Of a stretch of DNA of 64,000 nucleotides, positions 10,399-22,410 are shown in pieces; position 1 is the first letter of the stretch; each line of letters begins with the position of its first letter. Source of the DNA: Paramyrothecium sp. XJ0827 (taxonomy: Eukaryota; Ascomycota; Sordariomycetes; Hypocreales; Stachybotryaceae); NCBI GenBank assembly GCA_020881915.1, contig JAJFPB010000011.1:2046001-2110000 (forward strand), written 5' to 3'. A model generated the notes under the pieces. It worked only from the letters and a program-made list of their open reading frames with translations. It did not search any database and was not told the DNA's origin. The position numbers were made by a program, and so were the translations under genes.

Positions 10399-11959
10399 GC
10401 GCCCCGTGCCAATTTAGTCCAGAACACAGATTATTGATAGTCGGCCGACCACGTGGCTGCTCGTCTGGACACTGTCTCGGCCTTCTTCGTCGCAGCGCTC
10501 GACACGGGCTCAAAGCTAGTGCAATGGAGCATGATGGCCCGTGTTGACCTTTTTCTTCGCCTCTCTTTCCCAGCTGTTGAACCGCTTCACGAAATCGTCA
10601 TGCTCGAGACTCGAAGACGGGTTTTTGTTTAGAGCAAGTGGCTTGTAGTGTTTTCGAACGCCGTTGAAGAACAACATATACATATGTTCCGTAGCCCCTT
10701 TCTTCTTTTTGTCGCCCTCTGTTAATACTATCACTCGTTAGACCAGAGGTAGTTCAACTTGCCTCCCTTGTTCTTGCATTAATACGGCTCGTTTCTATTC
10801 GGCGCTCCTTTCTTTTATCGGATGCAGTTCGCTCCCCAACTTCTCCCTCCGCAAGGTGACAGCTCGCATTATCAAAATGAGGCGTCCTGACTTGGCTGTT
10901 CAACTCATGAGACATTATATGCAACGATAGGCTTGTGGTAGAAGAGCGACGAATAGCGGATGAAGAAGTATATATGTACGTCTCGATACTGAAGGAGCTG
11001 AGATGGGTGGAGCGTCCTGGCGTTAAGGAATGTTTCGGAAAGCGAGGATTAGATGAGAAGAGAGGAGCTAGACCAAACCTCAGAGATTACCATCAGCCAA
11101 AGGTGAAGTTAGGGAGCTGTAGCCTAACTCCACCCCTATTTACTAAGACCAAGCTCCGGATGCGCTTTCAGCCGGCTCCGAACCTTGCATGCGGCCCTTG
11201 CTGAATGTCCCACTTCACCTGAGCATATTTGAACACATCGGGAACACGAAAAAGGAGGTCAAGAGCCCACCCTCCAAAAAAGAGCCACCGAAGGCTCCTC
11301 TGAACCGTCCATAACTAAGTGCAGAAGGTTTTTCTTCTGCACGTTCTAGAGTCAGCCCTACATTCTCCATCAACCTCTTCGCCAATAGAGCCATCCTACT
11401 TAAGCCCAACCTATACATATTCCTCATACAAGTGCCGAACCTTCAAACCAGACACCAACGATCGATATATATATGGACATAGCCAAACATCTCAGCGTGG
11501 ACGACGCTAGAAGCGGTGGCCAAGTGAGCATTCTGTTTCTAGACGAAAGAAATTAAAATGAGCGGGAAGGTTTGGATCGATAATCGAGAGGCCAGCTGTT
11601 CGAATGAGGGTAAGAGCTTCATTGTTGTGGGATCTATCCACCTTGGGCGACCATGTGTAGACCGGCGTGTGCCTGAGCATCTCTTCCCCATCTGCTTCCC
11701 TTCCAGGAACCCAGGCCTGGTTTTTGATCAAATGGGACATCTATCAATTCTCTTACGCCCGCAATACCCTTGTGCCTACAATTCCCTCGTGCCCACCGGC
11801 AAAGATACACAAGCTGCGCAACCTCTTCGGGTCAGGCATTAGCAACACGGCAATTCCCGCGACCTCGACCAATATGGTTACAAATGGTACCAGTTCGCTT
11901 CTCTGCACTAAACCCCTCTTCTTGGAACAAATGATTACCTCTATCTGTGCTTTATAGCA
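10399..11959. other. Intergenic region; short minus-strand ORF and one inverted repeat
   Basis: A minus-strand frame of 72 residues (10734-10516, lysine-rich at both ends) has no known motif and may be another piece of the 10 kb relic. At 11102-11113 and 11123-11134 there is a 12-bp inverted repeat, GGTGAAGTTAGG against CCTAACTCCACC, with a 9-base loop and one mismatch. Nothing else is supported. Confidence 0.4.
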
Positions 11960-12480
11960 TCTTCTGGTGACGGGAAACAGCATGGACATCAACGTGCCGT
12001 TGAGGACGGCTCGGCGCTGGGAGCAGGGCCAAGGCACTGGGAGTCAACAAAGACAATTGAGAATACTCTGCATGATGAACTCGGAGACCGCAATGACCGA
12101 CTATTGCGATTCGCTTCTGAAATCCTTTCGGCCGATGTTAGCGATTCAGTCAACTAGGTGTTGGAGAAGCTGAGGTCTGGCCAAGCCGTCGACCCAGGTG
12201 CACACCTGGGAGAAGAAGACAACAAGCATTTCTGAGACGCTTCAGGAATGGAGTAGGCTTCGCCGAAACGAATACAGAGTTCGACAAGTACTATAAAAAG
12301 ATCGAGGCGGGTGTTGATTACGTCGTGAGGGCGATGCAATTGCAGTCTGTTGGGGGAGGTCCTGACGACAACGGGTCTGATCCTGAAAAATTGGTAAGCC
12401 ACGACGCTGAGCAATCAACCGACTGTTTGTATGCGATTGTTCGTGCCAGGACGCAGCTGAATAGACTGTACGCTGCTCAC
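11960..12480 (+). pseudogene. Degenerate protein-coding relic, family not recognised
   Basis: From about 11962 a frame reads through roughly 135 bases of coding-like sequence into LHDELGDRNDRLLRFASEIL, then hits TAG at 12156. The same frame resumes VLEKLRSGQAVDPGAHLGEE and stops again at TGA (about 12233). A shifted frame continues NTEFDKYYKKIEAGVDYVV and ends at a good GTAAGC donor near 12393. The charged, helical composition and the preserved donor suggest a real gene that decayed. Two stops and one frame change rule out an intact product. Confidence 0.45.
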
Positions 12481-12977
12481 TGTCCTCTCCTGATTACCTA
12501 GGGACCAAGATCGCTACGGGGCCATCAATAAACGTTTCAAAAAGCGAGTTTTTGCTGCAGTTACGAGGAGTTTCTGACGATCCAGGCGAGCCAAATACCT
12601 CTCGTATGAATCCTTGAATTTCACGGAGTGCGAGGCTTGTTCTCCTTGGATTTCGTCCGTTGTTGCTTATCGTTGGGTAGATCCAGTGGATCTGGAAGGA
12701 TTGCGCCCGAATCTCATGACGGAGGCAGCAACGGCGGATCCACTGCTGCAGACGCCGTAACAATGGGGGTGAAATTCATAAATCCAACCAGGCGCGAAGG
12801 CGATGCAATTATTGTGCAATGGTTTTGTGAGGTAGGCAAGCTGGGGTTATTCAAACATCGGAGACGAAGTGAGAGGGAATGCAATGTGCGAGCGGAGATG
12901 TGTGAAAAGGAAGGAAGGCGAAGTGTTCGAGGTGGTGACCTGCAGGTGAGGGCAAAGGCAACGGGGAGCCCTTTGCG

Positions 12978-13048
12978 GCCGCTCGCAGCCACTCGCACCC
13001 GCTCGCACACCCCTCACACACACCACTCGCACACACCACTCACAACCG
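12978..13048. repeat. Low-complexity CACTCGCAC-type tandem repeat
   Basis: Short imperfect repeats of CACTCGCAC and CACACACCACTC make up about 70 bases. They account for the His/Thr-rich tail of the open frame at 12628-13053, which I therefore do not call a gene. Confidence 0.6.
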
Positions 13049-14168
13049 CGTGAAGACGAGAAACTCGCCTTCTATTCACCTGGCCTCGCTAGGCGCCGCA
13101 TCAGCAGCTCATGATCAAAGGAAGCGCTGCATCAGGTAATGTTGATGAAATACCGCCTTATACACGCCTTGCGACGACCCGTTGCTGACCAACATAGGAA
13201 CACAGCAGATCTCGAGCACCTAAGCCATCACCTCCTGCGATCAAAAGCTCGATTCAACGACCCGACCATCGCCGACGAAGCTGCGGCCGCTGATCTCAGT
13301 CCGCCTGGCTTCGAGACACACCGTCGCGTTCGCTGTCTCCGGCCAGGCCAAAGAACAGCCCTGTTCTGATGGACTCATCTTCGAACCGACGGCGTTTGGG
13401 CCAGGTCGTAGAAGCGATCGTTGCCTGCTCCATACCTCCGAGGTAACCACCGACGCAACCAATGTCCCGCCTTCATTGCTCTACCTACATCTAGCGAACA
13501 GTCCCGTGCGAAAGGCAAGCCCTACCTCCAGTGCCATTGTCTGTATTGAAGAGTTGGAAACCATGGTAGGCGAGCAAGGCACGCGACGAATTTGTCCAAC
13601 CCGATCGAATATTGAGCGAATGGGTACCCAAAGTCGGAGATTACAAGGCTATGAAGCAATGCCCGCCTGTGGCGGCCAAGGTAAATATCCAGCACAATTT
13701 CCTTTTGATGCGGCCGAGTCTAATACAGTACCAATCATTTAGGATTTGAACATGCCCACTGGCCTGGAATTTATTTTTTTCCCTGTGTCAGAATTTAATG
13801 CTCATAACTTCACATGACTGGTTTCACCCGCAGTTCGAGGCATGTCCACGACGACCGACCGCAGCCGCCTGCTTCGCAACCGAAGCCAGAACACATGGCT
13901 CTTTCCGCCGTGGGAACAAGAAGCGCACCTACTATACAAAGCCAGCAACCCCAGCTGCGCAGAGAAAACAACATCATGTCTCGAGTCCTGGCGACGGATA
14001 CTCCTGTACCACAGCAGCACTGACTTCCATGGTTACAGCAAAGCCCTGCCTCTGCATGTGTCACGCCAACTCTATCTCTGCTGCTTTTTCGTTTACATTC
14101 TGTGGGTCACGCCGCCCTCCAGGCACGGAGATTCAACAAAAATGGGCTAACCATAAGACCAGGCTCCG
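13049..14168. other. Upstream region of the trypsin-like gene
   Basis: Three overlapping plus-strand frames between 13798 and 14150 have no clear coding signal. One (13814-14023) is Pro/Gln-rich and could be a disordered 5-prime exon of the next gene, following the CAG at 13835, but no frame-consistent junction was established. Confidence 0.3.
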
Positions 14169-15992
14169 ATGCCTCCTCTTTCCCAGGTTGCATGGCAAGC
14201 CGAAGCCTTGAGAGAATCGCCCTCTCCGCATCGAAAGAGAGTCAACCTCGAGTCACCGACTGGACGAATCAACTCACGTCGTCGCCGGTATACGATGGAG
14301 ATGGCGCCCTACGCCCTCGGCGAGAGGGAAAGCACGGAGTACTACCGAGGCATCGGGGTCGCCACCCCCCCTCGTCTGCTGGCCAGGACATCGACAGATA
14401 GCTGGCCGCCAAGTAATTCCACGGATGGTCGGTGGCCGGTTGCCTCGAAAAGCATGCGAGCAATTGGACAGCACCCCATCCTCGAACGCTGGAACGACCT
14501 GACGCGTCATGCTATCATTGATGCTCTTGCTGACTGCGATTGGAGGTTCTTTTATCCAATCAGAATCGGGTTTACAGACGTCCACAAACAAGATCACTAC
14601 CCAGTCACTCTATTAGTTGGCGTTGTGGCTCAAGCTGAGAGCGCAGAAAGCTGGTTTATTCTCGCTCAGGAATGCAAACGAGAACTCCAGAAGTCGAACA
14701 TCTTCGATGTTGAGGTCGAGGTACAGGATGCTTGTGTTATGAACCTCGCCTCACCCCGCGCAGCCCTGGAAAAACTGATCAAGGACGAATACTGGGATGA
14801 TCCCAGCATCAATGCAACCCTCCTCGGCCTTCGTGCCACCATTGGTTGTTACATCAAGCAAGCAGATACAGCCAAAGCCAAGGGAGGAACGATGGGCCCA
14901 ACTCTACGGTTGGGCTCGAACAATCATGCGTCGTATGGAATTGTGAGCCGACATGTTGCCTTGTCAGGCAAAGTTCCCAACGATGAAGACTACTTTCCCG
15001 GAGAAACGACACAGCATCACGCAATGGCCTATAGCCGCGATAGCGAGGAGGAGGCTTTGAAGGATTTGCAGTCCGAGATGGACATCCTGAAGGATGAAAT
15101 AGAACATGTGGAACGCAATTTTTTGAAGAATGAGGGTGCAACGCCCGACGCTAAGAGCAAACACATGCGTTTGCAGCAATCTCAAGAGTATGCTTCCTTA
15201 CTCCAGGATGCACTTCAACAAATGCAGCTGGAGGATGAGGAAATAGTACTGGGTCCAATTGTCGCCTCACCGAAGTATACGGTCAACCAAAAGACAAGAT
15301 TCCTGAGAGACTGGGCGCTTGTCCGCCTGGAGAACTGGGAGACAATCGGTGATTTCACCAACAAGGTCTATATTGGCGCCTCTGGTAGGCAAGCCAGCAA
15401 GCGAGGCAACTTCGTCTATCTTCCACCGGAGGCAAAAAATGAAAGGATTCAGTGTGACGGCCAAGGGTTCATGCGTATCAACGGGGTTCGGCCATCCACC
15501 AGCCGCAAAGCCTTCCGCGTAGGGAAGCGCGGCGTGACGTCAGGACTTACGTTCGGAGTCGTGGCCGAGATTGAAGCTGTGTTACGAAGGCCTTTTGCTG
15601 ATGGCACAATGGAACCTGTGATGTCACTCGCGCAGCTGGTCATTCCTAGTGCGACCAAGGGTGGCAAATTGGCCTTCAGCGAGCCTGGGGACTCTGGCTC
15701 CCTAATTTTCGACTACTCTGGGCGCGCTGTTGGTATGTTGGATGGGGGCCAGCTTGCTAGCTACCTTGAGAGGTCCGGCAAATCTGCAGACGACTGCGAC
15801 GGTGGCTTGCCTGCGAAAGACGACCCGACCAGCACGGTGCCTCCAGGCTTTCAAGACCTTACTGAAATAAGCTTTCATATGGCGAGTATCACAGACAGAA
15901 CTGTCCAATGTGATGTGACATTTGCTACACCGATAGAGCATGTGCTAGATAGCATTAAGCAGGTCATGAACGCAACGGTCGAGATCGTCTAG
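14169..15992 (+). CDS. Trypsin-like serine protease-domain protein with an internal coiled coil
   Basis: 607 residues in one exon. The C-terminal part has all three elements of a chymotrypsin-fold triad: SRHVAL (His262), DWALVRL (Asp381) and GDSGS (Ser509), followed by a typical GMLDGG strand. About 118 residues separate His and Asp. This interval holds a charged helical stretch (about 290-355, ALKDLQSEMDILKDEIEHVE) that reads as a coiled coil. The N-terminal 100 residues are basic and disordered; 100-240 is a separate mixed alpha/beta segment. There is no signal peptide, so an intracellular protease is inferred, unlike secreted digestive trypsins. Trypsin-like domains are known as effector parts of some fungal NLR-type proteins, but no NACHT or repeat domain is seen here. 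An upstream exon cannot be excluded. Confidence 0.85.
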   Translation: MPPLSQVAWQAEALRESPSPHRKRVNLESPTGRINSRRRRYTMEMAPYALGERESTEYYRGIGVATPPRLLARTSTDSWPPSNSTDGRWPVASKSMRAIGQHPILERWNDLTRHAIIDALADCDWRFFYPIRIGFTDVHKQDHYPVTLLVGVVAQAESAESWFILAQECKRELQKSNIFDVEVEVQDACVMNLASPRAALEKLIKDEYWDDPSINATLLGLRATIGCYIKQADTAKAKGGTMGPTLRLGSNNHASYGIVSRHVALSGKVPNDEDYFPGETTQHHAMAYSRDSEEEALKDLQSEMDILKDEIEHVERNFLKNEGATPDAKSKHMRLQQSQEYASLLQDALQQMQLEDEEIVLGPIVASPKYTVNQKTRFLRDWALVRLENWETIGDFTNKVYIGASGRQASKRGNFVYLPPEAKNERIQCDGQGFMRINGVRPSTSRKAFRVGKRGVTSGLTFGVVAEIEAVLRRPFADGTMEPVMSLAQLVIPSATKGGKLAFSEPGDSGSLIFDYSGRAVGMLDGGQLASYLERSGKSADDCDGGLPAKDDPTSTVPPGFQDLTEISFHMASITDRTVQCDVTFATPIEHVLDSIKQVMNATVEIV

Positions 15993-17331
15993 GCAGGCAA
16001 CGAGTGCATTGTCCAGAGGAGAAACTAGCTCTTACGGCGGGGGAATAGTCTATGCATCATTTTCTGATATCGATGTCTCACTAGTCCGGTAGGTAGCTAA
16101 TGAACAATGCCTGCATGTCCCTACGAAGCAACAACTACGCGTGCCAATCGCCTCAGCGAAATCCAAGCCATCCGCTGGTGCGTTCGCCCAACGAACCTGC
16201 GCTATCTAAGCCCCGATCCTCAAAGGCAGAATCGCGGTAAAGGGGCGCCCATGCCTGACCTTTAAAGATAGAGCCGCTATCATGAGTTGCCCGAGCCCGG
16301 GCCCGACGGAGCACCGACCACTTTCGAACAAGAAAGGCCTGGGACTGCAAGCACAGTCCTGTGATTGCTGCTTGCAGTATGAAGTCGACCAGAAACCAAG
16401 AAGGTGACCCCAAAGCCGCATTAGCACACAGTCGACTCAACAGACTCGCCCGCTATCCGTACGAGGCTGATCTTATCCGTTGCCTAGATAGATTGGCACG
16501 TTATCTTGGTGCCGGTAACAAAGCCTGGATTAAAATAGTCTATGAGCTCCTGGCAGCGGCCGACCGCAGCATATTTATTCCTCGCATCTACTGGTCCTGA
16601 AGCCTGGTCCAGTGTTATTTGCTGATGATGGGTGCCAATCGACCGATATGCTGCCGCCTTTCGCGATCGGGATGCAACAACGGAAGCAAGCATGAGAGGG
16701 ACCTGGGAGCGATGGACCTCGATAAGGGGCGGGAGACACCTCTAGTACCTCGCTGTATGCCTCTCACAGAGGTGCATACATGTTTCAGACGAACTGGAGA
16801 TGTATGTTAAACTGCGATGAATTTATGGCTACCGAGAAACTCCGCAGCAGGGGCCTCGCAACCCACAATTTCAAACCCGATCTTATAGGGTAGGTGGTTT
16901 ATGAACTCGAAACCTGAACTTTAGGTGCTGAGCCAGTCTTACTGCATGAAAACTTGGATCGCATACATCATCGGCTCTATCGCTTCCAGCTATTAGAAAT
17001 TAATTCTATGCCAGTCTATTTCCCTTGCGGTGACCCACGCTTACTCCTTGCTACTTCTCCGCTTGATAGCCACTCTGTGAAATTCTGGATAATCAACTTC
17101 CGTTTGGTAGGCTTGATAGGCTTAGATGCGGGTGGCAGTGATGCGACTCACAGGAGGGAGACTGAACCCAGGACTTTGGACGGTTCTGACAGCCACTTAC
17201 ATTGTTTCTACCAATCAACATCATTGGTCTCAATGCCAAAGACGAGTGGATTGATACAGGCTGAGCATATGTGAACTGTCTCGTGCAAGCCATGGATCGT
17301 CTTGATAGGGCACGAGAGCTATTCACTTGAA
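15993..17331. other. Intergenic region, nothing recognised
   Basis: Several short frames on both strands, none with motif, splice pattern or similarity to other parts of the window. Confidence 0.5.
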
Positions 17332-17397
17332 GGTGCCCCATCGCCCTTGCAGTAGCGCATCCCATTATATCCACTTTCAACAGGGGGTTTGCAGGTC
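17332..17397 (+). repeat. Dispersed repeat family R2, copy at 17.3 kb
   Basis: Contains GGTGCCCCATC..CCTTGCAGTAGCGC, then ATCCACTTTCAACAGGGG. The same order occurs at 63940-64000, with shorter versions at 41107 and 41688. It is probably part of a non-autonomous transposon. Confidence 0.65.
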
Positions 17398-20300
17398 ACT
17401 TACGTCATGTAACGTCCGCTTGACGAGAATCGAGCCTTGTAACCTCAGACGTGATCAATTTGCTGTTTTTTCGCTGAGCGCCAAGAGACTAAACCGCCGT
17501 AACGAGTGCTGGCGTTGTGGGTACATCGGTGATGAGACATTACGCTGCGGACGGCTACCGGTATTGTATTGCACGTTCATGTGTCCTTTAACTTACAGAC
17601 GAGATGAGAGACTTTTGTTGTGCTGGAAGGATTCGTCCTGTACTAAGAAACTATTGACCTGATGCGAAGGAGCGTGTACTGCATTTGTGCCCGGAAGACT
17701 GTGGAGCTAGCAGATGTGGGGAGTATCGCTTCGGACAAGCCGGATCGTTCGTAGATGAAGGAGCAGGGAACCCATGGCTGGCGAGCGGCCTTGTGAGCAG
17801 CTTGCACGGCAGGGGGGTACCGGTACCCCTTGCTTGTCGAAGAATGGCAATAGTGGGTGAGCTGGGTGGGTTTGGGTTTCTTCGTCCCACTTGCTGCAAT
17901 CAAAAGCCGACTTTCCCTCGCCGCTCTGCATCCGCTATTCATAAGCTAGTTAGCTGGTTCCAACGACTGCATCACCATTCCTGTGACCCCATCGACGCCA
18001 CCAAAGTAAAGCGCGCGATCTACCGAGCGGCTACCCTCGTCACAGCAATCATCAGCTACCGGGCGTTTACTCCACCAAGTGGTCGTCATATGTACGACGT
18101 GAACCTCGACATCTCCCTCCCCTAGACAGGCTTGTAGTATCACAAGTTTCCACTCCGACTCCATACAGGCGCGAGAGACGATAGATCTCGGGGCAAACCG
18201 ACGATCAAAGTCACCGCCCAGTATGGACGGGTTCTCTAGGCAGGATACGCCCCTGGTTTGGGATGTTCAGAGCAGAGTCACACCGCCCCCGCTCGCTTTC
18301 ACGTTCATCTCGCTTCCGCCGCCGTTCTGCCTGATCCTTGGATACCGGTAGTACCGCCACCGTAGGATCGGGTAGCATTCCTCCTCGCTGGTTATCTCAC
18401 ATGTGGCTCACGATTTCATGCCTCGGCCACCGCTGACTTGTGCCGCTTGTTGCCCCTCATATCGGCTCCGGTAGCCGCTTTGCGAGATGTCGTTCGACTC
18501 TTCTGCAGGGCTGGAGAGAGGTTTCCCCGAACCAGGGACTAGAGCCTCTCGACATTGATGCGGCCCACCTCCCAGCTGACAAAGTCACTCAGCTCGGACT
18601 TCCCCTGAGTTTCCAGTCTGCCTGGCTTCGATACGCTATTTGAGGGTGCAGTAGTGGAGACGCAACAGTGCTTTCCGCCCAGTTCGGCCAAGGGTCCAGT
18701 CTGGCTTTCTCCAAAGCGATGGATGAACCAGCAACTCGCTTTTTTCATATACCTCTTCCTTTTGCCATTAACGATCCTTCTACTGGGCACCACGCAGAGC
18801 TTGCGAAGGGGGACTGGCCAAACATCAATCTAGGCCGTGCTCGACTGCGGTTGCGATGGTAACATCGGGTAGCTAGAGCGGCGCTGGAGGGCTGTTGTGG
18901 CCGCCAACCGCTACAGCAAACTTGGCTCGGCGAGGTGGACGATTGGCACCAAGGAGTTTATGCTTAGGGGTAAGAGGGTAGCTTGGGCGAGTCGTCTATC
19001 TCTCCCTTCCCGATGCCAATGAGCCAATCAAACTACTTGAGTATGGCCTCTGGCACTCTCACGGTGAAGTCGTATCGTTCTAAGTCGGTATCCCAGTACG
19101 ATAGGCATACGTTGATCAGGTTTTACGTGGGGGGCACTTTTTTCTTTAACAAATAGATACATACAGTACAAATAAGATCAAGCTTTGATACTAATCTGCA
19201 CAACCTTAAAGACAAGTTGTTATCAGAAATTGGTGGATGTCCTCCTCATAGTTTCGACCCTCTTCGATTGAACTGCTCGTTTGTTCTTTGGGTTTTCCTA
19301 CCCCGATGTTGTAGCAAGAGCAGATGGAATTCAAACTCCTCAACTGGGTTTAACAATGGAAGGCAGATTCCAAGGAAACGCAATCGATGTTCTTCTTCGA
19401 AAACACTTTGACTAGACGTTTGCTGGCTCGAATCTAGCATGTTGTTTCGCGGCACCATATTCTCGGTCCCTGATGGCTGCTGCTGAACGGGGATAAGACG
19501 GCCTGGTCATTGTAAGTATGTATCTACAAAGCCTCAAGAAGACTTACGCTCAATGTTTTGAAGGGGAAGAGACATTATGGTAGATTCAATATCGATATTT
19601 ACAGTAGAAATACGGGGGAACAATTGGGAGTAAAACTGCGGATGATCTTGTGTCGGTAAAGACAGTTGCTGGGTCCTTGAAACTTATATCTATTCTCGAG
19701 CATCCCTCATGACCGAAAATGGCCGCGTGATTGTCCCTGACGGACCTCCTCTCAGGCTATGCATGATTGCGCGGCTACTTGGGCCCATGCCGTTCAGCAG
19801 TAAGAATTAACCTCCAAACACAACCATCGGGTAAGTGCTGGGAGATGCTCCGCCACGAGGCACTGCGTAGGCTATCCTGTACACCAGGAATCACTCACCC
19901 TGACAGCTTTTCAAGTATTCATCCAACTCGGGAAGTCTAGCGGCTAGCAAGCTTACGCGAGGCGGAATTGACTCCTTGCCAGGTGGTGGAGGCATCATCT
20001 TCTTGGCTACTTAGTATGACCTTCTAGATACCCCTGTGTGGGTGCGTGGCTCAATATGATCGACAAGTCCTCCACCTCAGTCACACGCCAAGCGGGATGT
20101 ATGCCCAGTGAGGCGATGCCCATGGTGTCTTCGGTTGTTGTGGGTTCTTATATTCATCAGAAAATGGTTCTTCCTACCCATGTGAGCTTATCATCTTGGC
20201 GAGGCTTACAATTGAGCCGCAATATCTCACCTCAAGCGAGGGATGGGTTTCGTATCTACCCAGGAACCTTCTTATCTCGGGCCTGCTGACGCAAACCTAC

Positions 20301-20939
20301 GGATATTCCAGTGTAATCCATGGTGCTAACTTCAGTAGCCAATTTGCCATAGCTAACAGCATCTGACCAAGTGCAAGATCAAGTCCGACCCCCTGAACTG
20401 ACATCCCACTTCATATGCTGGAAGCGGTACCCAAGAGGCAGTGCCGCTTGCGTAAAACTCCCTCTGCACGAGGTGGCTTGAGTGGGGTCGTATGTATCGA
20501 GTTAACTCGTGGGTCAAAGGAGCAAGTTAACTTGTGCTGCTCGCATCCACACCACAGGGGACATGCTAGGTCGGGGCGGACTGCCTTTAGTCCCCCCAGC
20601 CCTCGATTGGGGCGAAGCCGTAGGCTCTCCAAACACTTGACAAGGGTCGGGCATGTATCGACGTAGCGAACCGGTGGTTTAGGCTGATGAAGTGATCTTG
20701 GAATGAGCCTACGTCCTCACCCAGCGCTGACTCTTCGTAACGCCGTAGTCGTGAGTGGGTCAGGCACCATGGTTGGAACAGACTAGTAGGTCCGGAAGGA
20801 GGCACAGCCTCGCCGCACTCGATGCTACTGTATACTGCAAGCGATGCTTAAAAGCTTGGTCGTTGTTGTACGTCTTTCTCATCATATCACCACGATCTAC
20901 TGCATCTGCCCATCAATTCGAGCCATCGCTTTCGACACC
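17398..20939. other. Long gene-poor region
   Basis: About 3.5 kb with no supported gene. The longest frame (17685-18125, 146 residues, plus) has a high-GC antisense twin and no motif. A minus-strand frame at 19246-19458 has a hydrophobic helix but no start or partner exon. It may be old repeat sequence. Confidence 0.45.
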
Positions 20940-21973
20940 ATGGTGTCTCTCCGGACAATAAGGAACACTTTTTCACGTGGCAACGCCGCTGTTGCTTCTG
21001 ATCACAAACACACCGGGAGCCAGCCACTGACAGTCAACATTATTCCTGAATCGATGGGTGCAAATCCATTTTCAAACGGTATGCCTTTCCTTCCTCTGTC
21101 CCTTCGTAGAGCCACTTCAATCTAACCCACTTCACCTCTAAAGCCCCGGCCGACAACCCGCCGCCATACTCTCCCTCGCCGTCATCGGGCCCAAGCACGG
21201 ACTCGAAAGCCCTGCACCAAAAAATATCCCCCTCCTACAGTCTTGCCAGCGTCACCAATGATGAGGACAAGTATGCATTCTTGGCTCAATTCGACACCAT
21301 CGTAGTTGTGGATGACTCTGGCTCCATGGCGGGCGCCTTATGGGCCGAGGTAGATGCAGCTCTCCGGGCCATCACGCCCATCTGCACGGCCCGTGACACG
21401 GATGGCATCGATCTTTACTTTCTCAATCATCGCTCAAGCTTCAAAGGCGGGAAAGGAAAGGCGGATGGCGGTTACTACAACATCAATAGCGCCGCCAAAG
21501 TCAAGGACATCTTCAACACCGTCGCTCCGTCTCGTACCACACCCACCGGCGCTCGCTTGTATAGCATCCTCACGCCCTACGTCGAAAGCCTCAGTCGCGT
21601 CCGCGCCATCGAGACCATAAAGCCCGTCAACATCATAGTCATCACCGACGGCCGCCCCACCGATGACGTGGAGAGCATAATTATCCAGCAGGCCGGCAAG
21701 CTTGATAAGTTTGAAGCTCCTCCTCACCAGGTCGGCATCCAATTCTTCCAGGTAGGCAACGACCCTAGGGCTCGCGAGGCTCTATGCGAGTTGGATGATG
21801 AGCTTTCAAAGCAAGGCATCCGTGATATGGTCGACACTGTTACGTGGAACGAATGCGACGATGTCAGCACCAGGACTCTGACCGCCGATCATATCCTTAA
21901 AGTTGTTCTGGGTGCCGTTGTTCGCAAGTTAGATCGCAAGCAGGTGGGTGGTGGCCGGCGGAGTTTCACGTAG
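20940..21973 (+). CDS. VWA (von Willebrand factor A) domain protein, two exons
   Basis: Exons 20940-21078 and 21144-21973 give 322 residues. The 65-bp intron has donor GTATGC, branch TCTAACC and acceptor AAG, and the join keeps frame (G|CC = Ala). The first 90 residues are Pro/Ser-rich and disordered. The VWA fold starts at about 96: TIVVVDDSGSM carries the MIDAS motif D-x-S-x-S (Asp103, Ser105, Ser107). TTPTGARLY supplies the MIDAS Thr, and VITDGRPTDD the distal Asp. VWA domains bind divalent metal and partner proteins; fungal cytosolic VWA proteins of this type are common, with mostly unknown partners. There is no signal peptide. Complete MIDAS residues suggest an active domain. Confidence 0.85.
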
Positions 21974-22134
21974 CAAGGATCAACATGCACTCGATGGAAA
22001 TCACCTCCAATAGAGAATTGTTACAATATATGAAATGCACTTAGTTTTTTTTAGTTTTTTTTTGAGAAAATGGGAGGAGATGATGAAACACCAGAAATCT
22101 TTCTATCGAGCCTATCATAGTACCTGTTGCGATT

Positions 22135-22410
22135 CTATACAGCAACAAACGAGTCGATTTTCAATTTACTTTCCACTGGCAGATTTATACTGCTTCTACC
22201 AATCCAAGCCATGCAGTTTCTCTCCTGCGGGCACCACTTCCGCGCTGTCCAGTCCCACGCGCCAAGGTCACAACCGCGTAGCTTGAACTCGATCAATGCC
22301 GTGTCGCCTGATGCGATGGCCGGCTGGTAGAGACCTGGGCGCTGGCGCACCACGATGCCGTGGGAGTCTAGATCTAGCTGCGACACCTCCTTGCCGTCCG
22401 CCTTCTTCTC
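22135..22410 (-). other. Second coding-looking frame overlapping the end of the RRM gene
   Basis: On the minus strand a frame different from that of RRM exon 3 reads SCEKKADGKEVSQLDLDSHG, then PGLYQPAIASGDTALIEFK and CDLGAWDWTARKWC, and stops at 22135. It has no ATG, but its composition is convincingly coding. The LDLDSHG stretch faintly recalls CVNH-type lectin repeats; that is a guess. It may be the true 3-prime end of the RRM gene after a frame change, an alternative exon, or a fused relic. Confidence 0.35.

Noticed and set aside
12628..13053. 141-residue plus-strand open frame
   Set aside because: The end is explained by a low-complexity CAC repeat, the antisense is equally open, and no motif is present.
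17685..18125. 146-residue plus-strand open frame
   Set aside because: Overlapping frames on the other strand are similarly open and the region lacks codon or motif signs of a gene.
22135..22410. CVNH lectin domain in the frame overlapping the RRM gene
   Set aside because: Only about 20 residues recall a CVNH repeat; the rest does not follow the pattern, so the domain is not called.
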